From NCBI GenBank assembly GCA_001724265.1, contig MEDY01000237.1, forward strand, positions 25,271 to 89,270: a stretch of DNA of 64,000 nucleotides, read 5' to 3'. This DNA is from Rhizaria sp. SCN 62-66 (lineage: Eukaryota; Rhizaria, unplaced). The notes below the pieces were generated by a model. It saw only the letters and a list, made by a program, of their open reading frames with translations, was not told where the DNA came from and ran no database searches. A program made the translations under genes and the position numbers. Of the stretch, positions 55,401 through 64,000 are shown piece by piece. Every line of letters starts with the position of its first letter. The first letter of the stretch is position 1.

Positions 55401-58400
55401 CGACTGGGAGCAGGCGAGTGCGGAGAGCCGGCCCGTGAGGACCCACCGGCGCAGCGCGGGCGCGACGGACGGCAGCGCGAGCAGCGCGGAGACGTCGGCG
55501 CGCGAGAGCGATAGGCACAGCGCGGTGAGCTGCGGCGGCGGCGCGGGCGCGGAGCGGGGGACCGTGGTCTGGCCCAGCTGCAACAGGAAGACCTGCGACT
55601 GCGGCCGTGAAATGGTCTTGGCAGCTGCAGAAGTCGTGCTTGCGCTGTTGGCTGCTGATTGAAGAGGGGCAGTGCTGCTGGTCGGCAGTAAGACGTCCGA
55701 AGCCACGTTAGCAGTGGTCGCAGGTGACGCGGTAGCAGAAGCGCGACCGCGGCTGCGGGCACCGCCTCGGCCGCGCGCAGCAGCAGCACGAGGACTCGCA
55801 TCTGCGTTAACGATCCTGTTGTTGTTCGCTGCGGTCTCAGTTCCGGGCTCAGCCTTGACAATAATATCGTCATTCATACTGCTGTTCAATTGAACATTCG
55901 AGCTCATACGATTACTGCTGTTAGCAAAAGATGATAGCGCATAACCAAGGCCACTCATTGTCATCTTCGCGGCCACTACTGCGTTCTCAGCATCCCGCCC
56001 CACGGGATCCACGCACGCGATAGGTCCCCGCCTCTTCACTATGGCCGGAGCCGGCAGCGCAGTGGCGAGCACCCACGTCGGTCCCCGCGCGCGCACGTGA
56101 TGCAGCATGTACGCCGCGCGGACAACGCGCCATGCGAGCGCGTCACCGCCAGCGGCCGCAGCGGCAGCCAGCCCACCGCCAACGCTGGCATTCGCTCCGG
56201 AGCCTGCGGCAGAGCCAGCGGCGCCACCAGCGCTGCCATTGCCCACGCTGTTGGGGGCTGCATGTGCGCCTGACGCCATGGCTTCGAGCGCAAGCTGTGC
56301 AATGCGGGGGTCCAGAGTGAGGCCGCTGGGGAAGAGGGCCGCATGAAGAGCGAGCGAGGCGATGCCCGGCGCGGTGGAGTCGGAGTGCCAGACCGTGGGG
56401 GCGGCAGGGGGAAGCATGTGCAGAGAACGGCAGAGGAAGGCGTTGGCGCCGGTCTCAGAGCCAGAGGCAGAGCCAGTGGCAGAGTTGGGGCCGGCGGAGT
56501 TCGCGCCGAAGTGGGCGACGGAGAGGAGCGCAGAGGCGGAGGCAGAAGCAGCGGCAGTGATTGCAGCAGCCGTGCTGCTCTCGGAGTTGTTCTCGATCGG
56601 ATTAGATGCTATCATAACAACGGCAGCGGAAGCAGAAGCAGAGCTAGTGGTATCAGCATCAGAAGCCGACTTAAACTCAGAATCTGTGATCGCGATATTC
56701 TTGCTAGCAATGGTACCAGTCGCAATGCTACTGCTGCTGTGGGTGAGTGTCAGCTGTGGCTGCTGCTGTTGAAGTTGTTGCTGCTGCTGCGGTTGCTGTT
56801 GCGAAGCCGGTGTGACCTGTGTGAAGCTGCACAGACTCACCACATCCGGCGGCAACACCACGTGCACCGCGCCGGCACTCATCCCCACGATCGCTGCGGC
56901 GACCGTAGGGACGCGCGACACCACTGTGCCCGACGCCCAGTACCGCAGGAAACCGCCGAAGACGGGCCCCGCCGCGGCTTCGGCGTCAGCGACCACCAGC
57001 GCCAGCTGTGGCATCGTGGCGGCGGCCAACGGTACCGGCGCCGGCGCCGGCAGCAGTGGGTACAACGGCCGCAGCGCGGCACCACGGACCAGCGCGCGCG
57101 CGTGCGCGTTGACGCAGTGGCGCGCAAGCGAGAGCAGCAGGCGGGCGCGCGCGCGGTGCCAGCGCTGCGCGTACACCCAGTGCTCGGTGAAGTACCGGAA
57201 AAAACCCAGCTCCAAGTCGGCGGCGGTGCCGCGGCCGCAGAGCGCGACGCAGACGCGGGCGATCGCGGCCGCAGCATGGTTTTGTGGCTGCAGCGCGAGT
57301 AGCAGCGCGGTGTCGGGCAGCGCGCGGGGCAGGGCAGTAACGGGGCGTGCAGTGGTGATCGCGATCGTGCTCTTGCGGGTCGCTTCGTCGATCTCGTCGC
57401 TGTCGGTGTCAGTGCCGGAGTCCTCACACTTGACGCCTCCGCGAGCAGTGGCGCTGTCGGCGTTGGGGCTCGCACTCGCGTCTTCGTCGTCGTCAGAGTC
57501 AGCCATGACTGCGGGCGAGCGAGCGCCGCCGCGGGCGTTTGCCCGCCTCTTGGTGGGAGTGCGCGAACTCTCATCATCATCGTCATCATCGTCGTCATCA
57601 TCGTCGTCGTCGTTATCGACACGCTTCTTGCCGGATTCAGACTTAATATTCTTGTTTCTCGCATTCCCGCCATCATCATCAGCAGCATCATCAACATCGT
57701 CATCATCATCGCCAATGTAGCTCAGACCATCACCGTGAGCACCGTCAGTGCCTGAGCTCGCGTTCGCAAGCAGAGCGGCAATTCCCCTGCCCGCCGTGTT
57801 TCCGGCCCCGCCCAGATTCAGCGCCAGCGCCGCCGCGGTCCGCGCGTTGCTCCCGTCGGCCTTGCCGTCGGCGACCAGCCCGCGCACGGCGTCCTGCAGC
57901 GCCGACAGCAGCGCGCGCGCGGCGCTGAGCCCGCCGTCCGAGTCGCCGAAGACGGCGGTGAACACCTCGCCCTCCCACTCCTCGATGCGACTCGCAGTCG
58001 TGCTTGCGCTTACACTTGCATTCGCACTCGCAGCATTCGCGTTCGTGTTGACGTTGCCGGGCGTGTGACCGGCGAGGAAGAGCTCGTCCTCGAGCGCAAT
58101 ACGACGCATGCGCGCGTACTCGCTGAACAGATCCAGGTGCGGCCGCCCCAGCGCGCGCCGCTGCAGCTTGTGTCGGAGCGTCGCAATCGCGCGCTTGAGC
58201 TTGGGCGTCAGCCGGAACGCGGCGACCTCGAGCAGCACGGCGCGCGTGGCGGCGGCGTGCAGCGCGGCGCAGAGATCGGAGTCGCGCCGCGCCGCCGCCA
58301 GCGCTTCGCGGAAGGAATCCGCCGCGACCGTGAGCGCACGCGATGACACGCGGCGCAGGATGTCGGTGGCGTCGGCCGCGGTCGTCTGGTCCGTCACGGC

Positions 58401-61400
58401 AGGCGGCAGCGACGGGCGCGAGGCGCGGGGAAGCGCCGGCAGGGCGAGCGCGCGCAGCGAGTGCGGCCCGTTCGGATCAGCCTTCACGTCGTCAGCAGCG
58501 CTGCCGCCCTGTGAGGGCTTAACGTCCGTCAGCGCGTTAGCGCTGTTGGTGTCCTCGTCGTCGTCCGTCTCTTCTGGCGGCGCGTCCCCGCCCAGCGCCG
58601 CCGCGGCCGCGAGCGCTGCGGCGGCGGCGACGACAATGACGCCGGACTCGCGCCGCAGCTTCTCCTCGCGCTGCCGCGCGCGACGGGCCACGCGGCTCGC
58701 CTCGACCTGCTGGCGGCGGCGGCGCACGATCCAGGCCGCGTCCAGCGGGTGCGGGCGCGCGTAGCTATAACCGCCAAAGGGAAACTTGGCGGCAAGCGCA
58801 GCAGAAGCGGCGGGATCGGCAGCGACAGCAGATGTCGACGCTGTGAGCGCGTCGTTTGCAGCATTGATGGCACTCGAGCTTGCGAACGCACTGCTACTCG
58901 AGTCGCTGCTGCTGCTCTCACTACTGAGAGCAAGCGCGTGCGCGGACTGCGCGAGTGCGGCTACGGCGGCGCGGCGCGCGGTGCGGTGGCAGTGCAACGC
59001 GGCGCTGCTGGCCACGCGCACGCCGGACGTCTTGCCCTGTGAGCACGCCTCGTGCAGCGCGAACGGCGGCGGGAACGCCGTGATGAGCGAGCACAGTGTG
59101 AACCGCAACACCGAGTCCAGCGCGCCCGCGCTCGCGCCAACGCCAATGTAGCGCGTGTGCGCGTACGCGTCGGCCGTGGCGGCAACGGCAGCCGCGGAGG
59201 CGCCTCCGGCCGCGGCGTCAGCGGCAGCAGCAGCGGCACTTGCGGCGCCGGGGGCGAAGAGCGACACGGGCACGGTTTGCGTGAGTAACAAGGCGGGGCG
59301 CGGGGGCATCAGCGAGCTGACGATGCGCTCGCACTCGGCAGCGGCGGCCACGGTCAACGCGTGATTAGCGGCGCTCGCAGCCGTTGTGTTGGCGCTAGGA
59401 GTAGCGGGCAGCGCAAACGCAGGTGTGGGCGCGGGCGGCACTGAGGCAGCGGAGGCAAGCGTGCTCTTGACGGCGTCCGCGGCTGAGTGCTTCGCGGAGA
59501 TGTCGATGCCGGCGACGACGACGGCAACGGGCAAGGGACGGGTGGGGCGGGCGAGCGCGGCGGCCTTGATCTCAGCAGAGATCGTGTCGCCCTCGGGAGT
59601 ATTTGGGCTGTCGAATAAAGACTCATCACTATTGCCAGAGCTAAAGCTAGACTTCAGTGCGATACTCTTCATCTTACTCTTCGACGCAGCAAGGGTTTCA
59701 GCCGCAGCTGTAACCTTCTCGAGCGCCGTGTGCGCGCGAGCTGCAGCCACAAACGACAGAATACTGCTCGAACCGTCCCCATTACTGTTAATGCTCGCAT
59801 TCACGTTTGCATTCTGCTCAGTCGTCGCACTTGCAGACGCGGTCGCAGGCGCCAGTGCGTCACCGGCGTTAGTAACAGCAGCGTTCGTAATCGCGCCAGC
59901 GCTACTGTAGGTATAGTTCCCGTTGCCAGACGCCTGGTCGTGAGTCACCGTGAGCACCGGCACAGACCCAGCGCCAGCGCCGGAGCCGGAGCCGGTGACG
60001 GCGCCAGCGACGGAGACGGAGGCCGGGATCGAGCCCGGGCGCACGGTGTCGGGGAAGAACCTCTGCGCGGCCGCGAGCGCGGCGGTCATCGCGGCGGCGC
60101 GGCGATGCATCGCGGTCGAGTCCTCGCCGGAGTAAGCCGTGATGAGGCCGGAAGAGGGCTCGTAGCAGTCGCCGCCGGCGCTGAGCGCAAGCGCGGCGAG
60201 CAGGGCCTGCCAGTCGCGTGATTGCGAGTCGCGGAGTCCGGACTCATCAGCAGCAGCGGCCGCAGATGACGACGATGATTTGACAGTGCTTGCGTCGATC
60301 TCAACCTTCACACCGCTGTTGTTGTTGCTGTTATCGTATGGCAGCATGAGTGCAGTGAGAGGAATGACAACTTCGTCCCCTGTAGCAGCCGCGCTCGTAG
60401 CCAGCGCGCTGACATCAACACCCAGCTCGTCGCACTCATCAGCATTACTCGCACTCGCAAAATTGTTGTTAGAGCCAGCGCTAGCGTCCTTGCTCAGCGC
60501 GTACGTGCGCGGCTGCTGCGCGTGCGGCGGCTTGGCGAGGCGCATGCCGGGCGGCGCGGCCGGCACGGGCAGGCTCACGGTCACCGGCACCGACAGCACG
60601 GCCGCGTGCACGCCGGCGTGCGCCACCGCGCCCAGCGCCGACTGCACGGGCAGCGCGTCGCCCACCACGCCCGTCAGGCGGGACACAGCGCTCGCGGCCG
60701 CGGCGGCTGCGGCGGCGGACGCGCCGGGCGCGGCCACGGGCGCGGGGGCCGGGATAATTGCGCCCAGCTGCGCCTTAGCGGCGTCGCGCAGTGGGGCTGA
60801 CAGCGCCAGCGCGCGCGGGTCCGTGAGCGGGGTCGTCAGCAGCACCGACGCCGCTGTCGCGGCCAGATCCGCGGCGCCCGTGGCCGTCGTCGTGGGCGCC
60901 AGCGGACCCGTGGCGGCCGCGAGCGTCGCCGCCGCCGCGGTCAGCCCGCGCGCGCGGCGCCGCAGCGTGCCGGGCAGCGTGTTGCCCTGCGTGCGCACGA
61001 TGTTGTCCGCGTGCAGGACGTCGCCCAGCGTCAGCGCGCGCTGCGTCTGCACGCCGCTGCCATCGCCGTCGACCACGCCGCTCAGCGCGCTCACTGAGCT
61101 GCTGACATTGCCGCTGGCGATGTTGTTCGCGTCCGCGACGGCGTCGGCGACCGAGAACACGCCGCCGCCGCCGACGCTGGCGTTGCTGGTCGCGTCGGCC
61201 GCGTGCGGCTCGAGCGTTGTGAGCGCCTGCGCGATGTCCGCAGGTGTCAGCGTGCGCGCCGCGTCGCCCATCGCGATGCGCGCGGCCGACAGCTTGTGGT
61301 AGCTGCTGTCGCCGGCGGTCACCGCGGCCGTCTGGATCAGCGCTGCGGTCGACTTGCGCGGGCGGCCGCGGGCGGGCATCGCGGGGGCGCTCTTGCCGCC

Positions 61401-64000
61401 GCCGCTGCCGCTGCCGCTGCTGTTGCCTGCGCCGTCGTTGAGGGCAAACTGCGGATCGTTGGCCGCGAGCGCGATCGCCTGCCTCGACGCGGCGCCGCGC
61501 TGCGAGGAAGCGAATGCGAGGCGCGGCTGCAAGTAGTACGACAGGAACAGCGCGCCGAGCTCCGAGCTGGCCGTGGCGCGCACGGGCCGCGGCCGCGGGA
61601 CCGGGGCGAAGGACACCGTTTCTGTCGCAGTCTCGGTCTTCACAGCAGAGTCGTCACTCATCACGGTCACGGTACTGTTAGCATTCGTGTTGTTCGTATT
61701 GGGCGTGGCGGGCTGAGTCTTTGAGCGGCCGCGGCCCCTGCTGGGGGAGACAGGAGCTGCAGCGGCAGAATCAGTTGCATTTGCACCGGTCGCATTCGTC
61801 TGCGGAACGCCAGTCGGGAGAATCGTAATCGCAGTACCGATAGCGCTATTATTGATATTCACAGCGGCCGTACGCGTGCGTGTGCGTGTGCAGAGGATGA
61901 GTCGCGCCAGCAGCGCCGTCGCGAAGGCCAGCTCGCCGGCCGCGGAGGGCGCGTCGGTGTAGCGCATCTGCCGGTCGACGCTGTGCAAGGCTTCGCTGTA
62001 GGCGTCAGCGGCGGCGGCGTCGGACGCGGTGGCCAGTGACGCGGCCGTCACACCGTTCGAAGTCACCTCGGTCGAAGCCTCATTGGGATCAACCGCGGAT
62101 GCAGACGCTGAGTTAAAGCTAGAGTTAGAACTAAAACTCAAGCCCGAGCTCGAGACTTGTTGACTCTTCACTGTGCACACTGTGCTTGCGTTGTCGCTCG
62201 CGGCGTTACTGCTGCTCTGAGAGAGATAGGCGTCGTCGATGACAACGGGCCGCACGGGCAGCGCGGACCGGAGCCCGCCGCGGAAGGGCACGGCGTGGCC
62301 CTGCGCCAGCGGCAGCAGGTCCCACTCGGCCGCCTCCACCAGCGCGCGCAGCGCAGCACGGGGCACGGCCAAACCGGCGCGCGCCGAGACCAACTGTGGT
62401 GCAGCACCCGCATCCGCACTGGTGCTGGCGCTAGAACTCGAGCTAGCGCTAGAGCGACTGGGACCGGCGGTGTTCTTAAGCGCGGCATTGGGGGGACGAG
62501 GGAGCGCGCGGGAGAGCATCGCGTGCAGCGCGCGCGCCGCCACGGTCAGCGCCCACTGACGCGGCACCGCGCGCGCGCCGTCAGCCGCGGCGGGGACCGA
62601 GACCGCGAGTCCTGCGTGATTGCCAGCACGAGCTCCACTGCTGCTACTATTACCAATACAACTGCTGGGCAAAGTGTTCGATATGCCGGCGCGCGCGAGG
62701 ACGGCGGCGGCAGTGCGGGCAATGGCGGCGGCGGCGGCAGCAACGACGGACCCATGCCCGGCCGCGAGGGCCCAGGCCAGCGCGCCGGGGGCGGTCGCTA
62801 CAGTCGGCGCCAGGCCCAGCAGCGCGACACTGGCACTGTTGTTACTGTTATAGTTCATGCTGCTGTCAGCGATGGCGTTAATCGTGGCGATGTGGCCCAC
62901 TGCAGTGGCGCGCGCGTGCGCAGCGGCCGCGGCGCCCAGCGAGGGCGGAAAGCGCAGCGGCGCAGCAACCGTGAGCGGCACCGGCGCGGCGGGCGCGGCG
63001 GGCGCGGTCTGGGGGAGCACGATGTCGTTCTGTGGCGCCAGCGGCGGGAAAGGTAGCGGGACGTAGGCGCCCGCGAAGGCCGCGCGGGGCAGCGCCAGCA
63101 CTGCGACGGGGCCCGCGGGCGCCGAGGGGGCCACAGCCGCGGTCGCGCTCACTGACGCACTTGCACTCGCACGCGCAGTCGCTGCGTCGGTGTCATTTGC
63201 GCACTGCGAGAAAGCGAACGGAAGCGACGAGGTGATAACATCGGCGGTATTCTCACTTGTGTTAACAGCGGGGATGCCAAGCGTCATGCGTTGCAGCGGC
63301 AGCGCCGAAGGCTGCCTCTCCATGCGCGTGGCCGCCATCGCGGTCGCCGCCGCCGCCGCGGCCGCCGCGGCCGCCGCGGTGGCCGTGGTGGCGGGCAGCA
63401 GCTCGGCGACCAGGTCTGCCACTGCGTCGCGGTAACGCCGCGCGCCGGCGCCGCCCGCACTTCCGCCGTCGTCACCGTCGCCGTCGCTGCTGTTGCTGCG
63501 GCTGCTTTTGTCGTCATCGTCGTCGTCGTCGTCGTCGTCATCGTCGTTGAGAGGGCGAGTGCGGGGGCGGCCCCGGCCGCGACCGCTGCCGCCGCGACCG
63601 CCACGGCTGCCGCGGCCGCGGCCGGGGGTGCTTGAGCTAGCGCCACGGCCACGGCCACGGCCGCGACCACGCCCGCCGCGAGCACCGCTGCGGCCGCTGC
63701 TGTTGTTGTCGGTATCACTATCATCCTCCTCGTCCTCGTCCTCGTCCTCGTCGTCGCCGTCGCCTTGAGTGAGTTTGGCGTCGTGTCTGCGCGAGATGAG
63801 CGAGAGCGCGTCCCCGTCGTCGTCGTGGCCGTCAAACGCCTCGCCGGACGCAGTCGGCAGCAGCATCGCAGCGGCCTTGTCCTTCTTGCCCTTCTTGCCC
63901 TTGCGCTCGCCGTCGCTGCCCTCGTCATCGTCGTCGTCGCTGTCGCCATCAGCCCTGGCGCGGCTGTTGCTGCGGCTACCCCCGCGCCCGCCGCGCCCGC
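52485..64000 (-). CDS. ORC3-like origin recognition complex subunit, hugely expanded, 5' end outside the window
   Basis: One frame is open from the right edge of the window to TAA at 52485, at least 3,838 residues. The last about 55 residues (GKMLRMTPQIRELLNS, then QARFERAAQSLLALGFLKTL and a short basic/hydrophobic end) resemble the ORC3 C-terminal winged helix, whose family pattern is RFxRAVxELxxLGF/L followed by a basic tail. Upstream GEWFLAFACAAA fits the ORC3 segment just before it. ORC3 helps load MCM helicase at replication origins. The rest is Ala/Ser/Thr/Asn-rich with conserved-looking helical islands (near 57000-58300 and 55200-55600), plus Asp/Glu and Arg-Gly runs at the N-terminal side. 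Usual ORC3 is about 600-750 residues. The assignment rests mainly on the C-terminus. Confidence 0.5.
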   Translation of the reverse strand, partial: GRGGRGGSRSNSRARADGDSDDDDDEGSDGERKGKKGKKDKAAAMLLPTASGEAFDGHDDDGDALSLISRRHDAKLTQGDGDDEDEDEDEEDDSDTDNNSSGRSGARGGRGRGRGRGRGASSSTPGRGRGSRGGRGGSGRGRGRPRTRPLNDDDDDDDDDDDDKSSRSNSSDGDGDDGGSAGGAGARRYRDAVADLVAELLPATTATAAAAAAAAAAATAMAATRMERQPSALPLQRMTLGIPAVNTSENTADVITSSLPFAFSQCANDTDAATARASASASVSATAAVAPSAPAGPVAVLALPRAAFAGAYVPLPFPPLAPQNDIVLPQTAPAAPAAPVPLTVAAPLRFPPSLGAAAAAHARATAVGHIATINAIADSSMNYNSNNSASVALLGLAPTVATAPGALAWALAAGHGSVVAAAAAAIARTAAAVLARAGISNTLPSSCIGNSSSSGARAGNHAGLAVSVPAAADGARAVPRQWALTVAARALHAMLSRALPRPPNAALKNTAGPSRSSASSSSSASTSADAGAAPQLVSARAGLAVPRAALRALVEAAEWDLLPLAQGHAVPFRGGLRSALPVRPVVIDDAYLSQSSSNAASDNASTVCTVKSQQVSSSGLSFSSNSSFNSASASAVDPNEASTEVTSNGVTAASLATASDAAAADAYSEALHSVDRQMRYTDAPSAAGELAFATALLARLILCTRTRTRTAAVNINNSAIGTAITILPTGVPQTNATGANATDSAAAAPVSPSRGRGRSKTQPATPNTNNTNANSTVTVMSDDSAVKTETATETVSFAPVPRPRPVRATASSELGALFLSYYLQPRLAFASSQRGAASRQAIALAANDPQFALNDGAGNSSGSGSGGGKSAPAMPARGRPRKSTAALIQTAAVTAGDSSYHKLSAARIAMGDAARTLTPADIAQALTTLEPHAADATSNASVGGGGVFSVADAVADANNIASGNVSSSVSALSGVVDGDGSGVQTQRALTLGDVLHADNIVRTQGNTLPGTLRRRARGLTAAAATLAAATGPLAPTTTATGAADLAATAASVLLTTPLTDPRALALSAPLRDAAKAQLGAIIPAPAPVAAPGASAAAAAAAASAVSRLTGVVGDALPVQSALGAVAHAGVHAAVLSVPVTVSLPVPAAPPGMRLAKPPHAQQPRTYALSKDASAGSNNNFASASNADECDELGVDVSALATSAAATGDEVVIPLTALMLPYDNSNNNSGVKVEIDASTVKSSSSSAAAAADESGLRDSQSRDWQALLAALALSAGGDCYEPSSGLITAYSGEDSTAMHRRAAAMTAALAAAQRFFPDTVRPGSIPASVSVAGAVTGSGSGAGAGSVPVLTVTHDQASGNGNYTYSSAGAITNAAVTNAGDALAPATASASATTEQNANVNASINSNGDGSSSILSFVAAARAHTALEKVTAAAETLAASKSKMKSIALKSSFSSGNSDESLFDSPNTPEGDTISAEIKAAALARPTRPLPVAVVVAGIDISAKHSAADAVKSTLASAASVPPAPTPAFALPATPSANTTAASAANHALTVAAAAECERIVSSLMPPRPALLLTQTVPVSLFAPGAASAAAAAADAAAGGASAAAVAATADAYAHTRYIGVGASAGALDSVLRFTLCSLITAFPPPFALHEACSQGKTSGVRVASSAALHCHRTARRAAVAALAQSAHALALSSESSSSDSSSSAFASSSAINAANDALTASTSAVAADPAASAALAAKFPFGGYSYARPHPLDAAWIVRRRRQQVEASRVARRARQREEKLRRESGVIVVAAAAALAAAAALGGDAPPEETDDDEDTNSANALTDVKPSQGGSAADDVKADPNGPHSLRALALPALPRASRPSLPPAVTDQTTAADATDILRRVSSRALTVAADSFREALAAARRDSDLCAALHAAATRAVLLEVAAFRLTPKLKRAIATLRHKLQRRALGRPHLDLFSEYARMRRIALEDELFLAGHTPGNVNTNANAASANASVSASTTASRIEEWEGEVFTAVFGDSDGGLSAARALLSALQDAVRGLVADGKADGSNARTAAALALNLGGAGNTAGRGIAALLANASSGTDGAHGDGLSYIGDDDDDVDDAADDDGGNARNKNIKSESGKKRVDNDDDDDDDDDDDDDESSRTPTKRRANARGGARSPAVMADSDDDEDASASPNADSATARGGVKCEDSGTDTDSDEIDEATRKSTIAITTARPVTALPRALPDTALLLALQPQNHAAAAIARVCVALCGRGTAADLELGFFRYFTEHWVYAQRWHRARARLLLSLARHCVNAHARALVRGAALRPLYPLLPAPAPVPLAAATMPQLALVVADAEAAAGPVFGGFLRYWASGTVVSRVPTVAAAIVGMSAGAVHVVLPPDVVSLCSFTQVTPASQQQPQQQQQLQQQQPQLTLTHSSSSIATGTIASKNIAITDSEFKSASDADTTSSASASAAVVMIASNPIENNSESSTAAAITAAASASASALLSVAHFGANSAGPNSATGSASGSETGANAFLCRSLHMLPPAAPTVWHSDSTAPGIASLALHAALFPSGLTLDPRIAQLALEAMASGAHAAPNSVGNGSAGGAAGSAAGSGANASVGGGLAAAAAAGGDALAWRVVRAAYMLHHVRARGPTWVLATALPAPAIVKRRGPIACVDPVGRDAENAVVAAKMTMSGLGYALSSFANSSNRMSSNVQLNSSMNDDIIVKAEPGTETAANNNRIVNADASPRAAAARGRGGARSRGRASATASPATTANVASDVLLPTSSTAPLQSAANSASTTSAAAKTISRPQSQVFLLQLGQTTVPRSAPAPPPQLTALCLSLSRADVSALLALPSVAPALRRWVLTGRLSALACSQSPTVAGAQSEDPAFAPLPWPLPRAALHRLSLLLRDWDLALLARPLLLPVLTAFLSHLAPRFASLPPTVLALLFALPSGATAGTFVRETQQQAAVARQMLTYMPVAGSAEAAARMVAQRQHQPQKSAPGTPSSSNASAYSASNIGASSTSVSVSLNASYESPSRRGGRGAAAAALASAPVSSAEISTSCDAAASASARASADSNCVSTAIAAAEAEAAASLSPALTLGFSHLLTVTSTVSLLSLSSSLDELASALAVAARAALPSPRCGGVVYVGTLGVAAAAVKTASEEVVAYIQGPLAAATAAKVAGAGAGAEAAAAAAAAAEADAEEEAVAQRMIAKAQAAAAAVAGANAGKAMCDDDDDTGDNVGDSNGGADGVEYKTPPVSPSRASHRYSASRSQAQPQRPAAATALRFSNSTNNNSMGDNSANASASADNCDSTDPSSVFIAPDEHTLRQRCLRALCTLLPWAGTPLSSLPLHEAQLAGAAPGDLEAVASAAGLAEPAADARAAVAGAAAGGFYLAAEAAAVTAEQAAAQVRAASNASASSGSAAGVVDAEGSVGAWAGLRAVGLWAAATGATESINGNSNSNSSARGGSDASVVIGDGDSDNDSAHGKRTGTTPKAQQQQKKQQRLKLKQQQQRCDTKPLPHMLLPPSVALIPPQPSHSQAPAHGHSDARSSSAPAVGAPPRLWGLDAASVDALAPPVAAYWAAGADAVPSHMRLNFLRSKGTAALAAVVAATATTLTSSHGGGLQQNSVLLSGAPFRGGPAAAAAAAAAAAGAGASLGRGSDDITLAAGLLEGSDSVVKAGEWFLAFACAAAGVEVEFVDQDDLDDPDSDDADDDDDAESSGKAAKSKRKGGAKRRAMSDTDGNDDNNDSNDDDDDGEEEEEQEEEEGETSSVRKRRGRKPRRSCAGGGKMLRMTPQIRELLNSVPIQARFERAAQSLLALGFLKTLARSAKGTDTLVKTPFAAL

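Noticed and set aside
26185-64000. Many long open frames antisense to the large genes or in alternative frames, for example 31213-29822 and 61302-60280
   Set aside because: They overlap proteins with recognised domains or the longest coherent frame. Their composition (Arg/Pro/Ala) is what GC-rich codons give in shadow frames.

Overview
The window is nuclear DNA from a microbial eukaryote. It has GC-rich coding blocks, AT-rich spacers, spliceosomal introns, and eukaryote-only genes (MSH3, a PKG-type kinase, eL43, ceramide synthases, an ORC3-like subunit). I cannot name the taxon from sequence alone. There are no plastid genes, CRISPR arrays, recognisable transposons or clear tRNA/rRNA genes.

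Layout: 1-141, 5' end of a NCKAP1/HEM-like gene (-). 1394-2228, a three-exon cyclophilin (+). 2633-11275, a hugely inflated MSH3 (+). 13046-15669, a cyclic-nucleotide-dependent protein kinase (-). 16247-17180, ribosomal protein eL43 (-), with a 19-nt lesion. 17741-25480, three tandem ceramide synthases (-). 26185-33760, a giant RlmJ-type methyltransferase (-). 34273-39348, an ankyrin-repeat protein with a low-complexity tail (+). 39649-48762, a 3,037-residue orphan (-). 49650-50165, a secreted stefin-type cystatin (-). 51126-51881, mitochondrial GrpE (-). 52485 to the window end, a >3,800-residue protein with an ORC3-like C-terminus (-).

The main result is that UAG appears to be a sense codon here. 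Four in-frame TAGs lie in three genes (24078, 36772, 36877, 45787). In each gene the same frame stays open past the TAG to a TAA or TGA. In one ceramide synthase the C-terminal motif shared with its paralogue lies downstream of the TAG. All 13 gene ends I can place use TAA (9) or TGA (4), never TAG. Glutamine is the most natural meaning from context, but it is not proven.

Other genome-style features: all ten introns I can place have a GTACG[T/C] donor, and many genes carry a very short first coding exon. Several conserved proteins (MSH3, RlmJ, ORC3-like) are 2.5 to 9 times their usual length because of Ala/Ser/Asn/Gln/Gly/Asp-rich insertions, while cyclophilin, eL43, kinase, GrpE and cystatin are normal-sized. 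A short DNA motif, GTGACCGTGAGC(AGC), recurs inside the insertions in several reading frames and both orientations, including one 16-bp perfect inverted repeat. The genes do not form one pathway; the only functional cluster is the ceramide synthase array.
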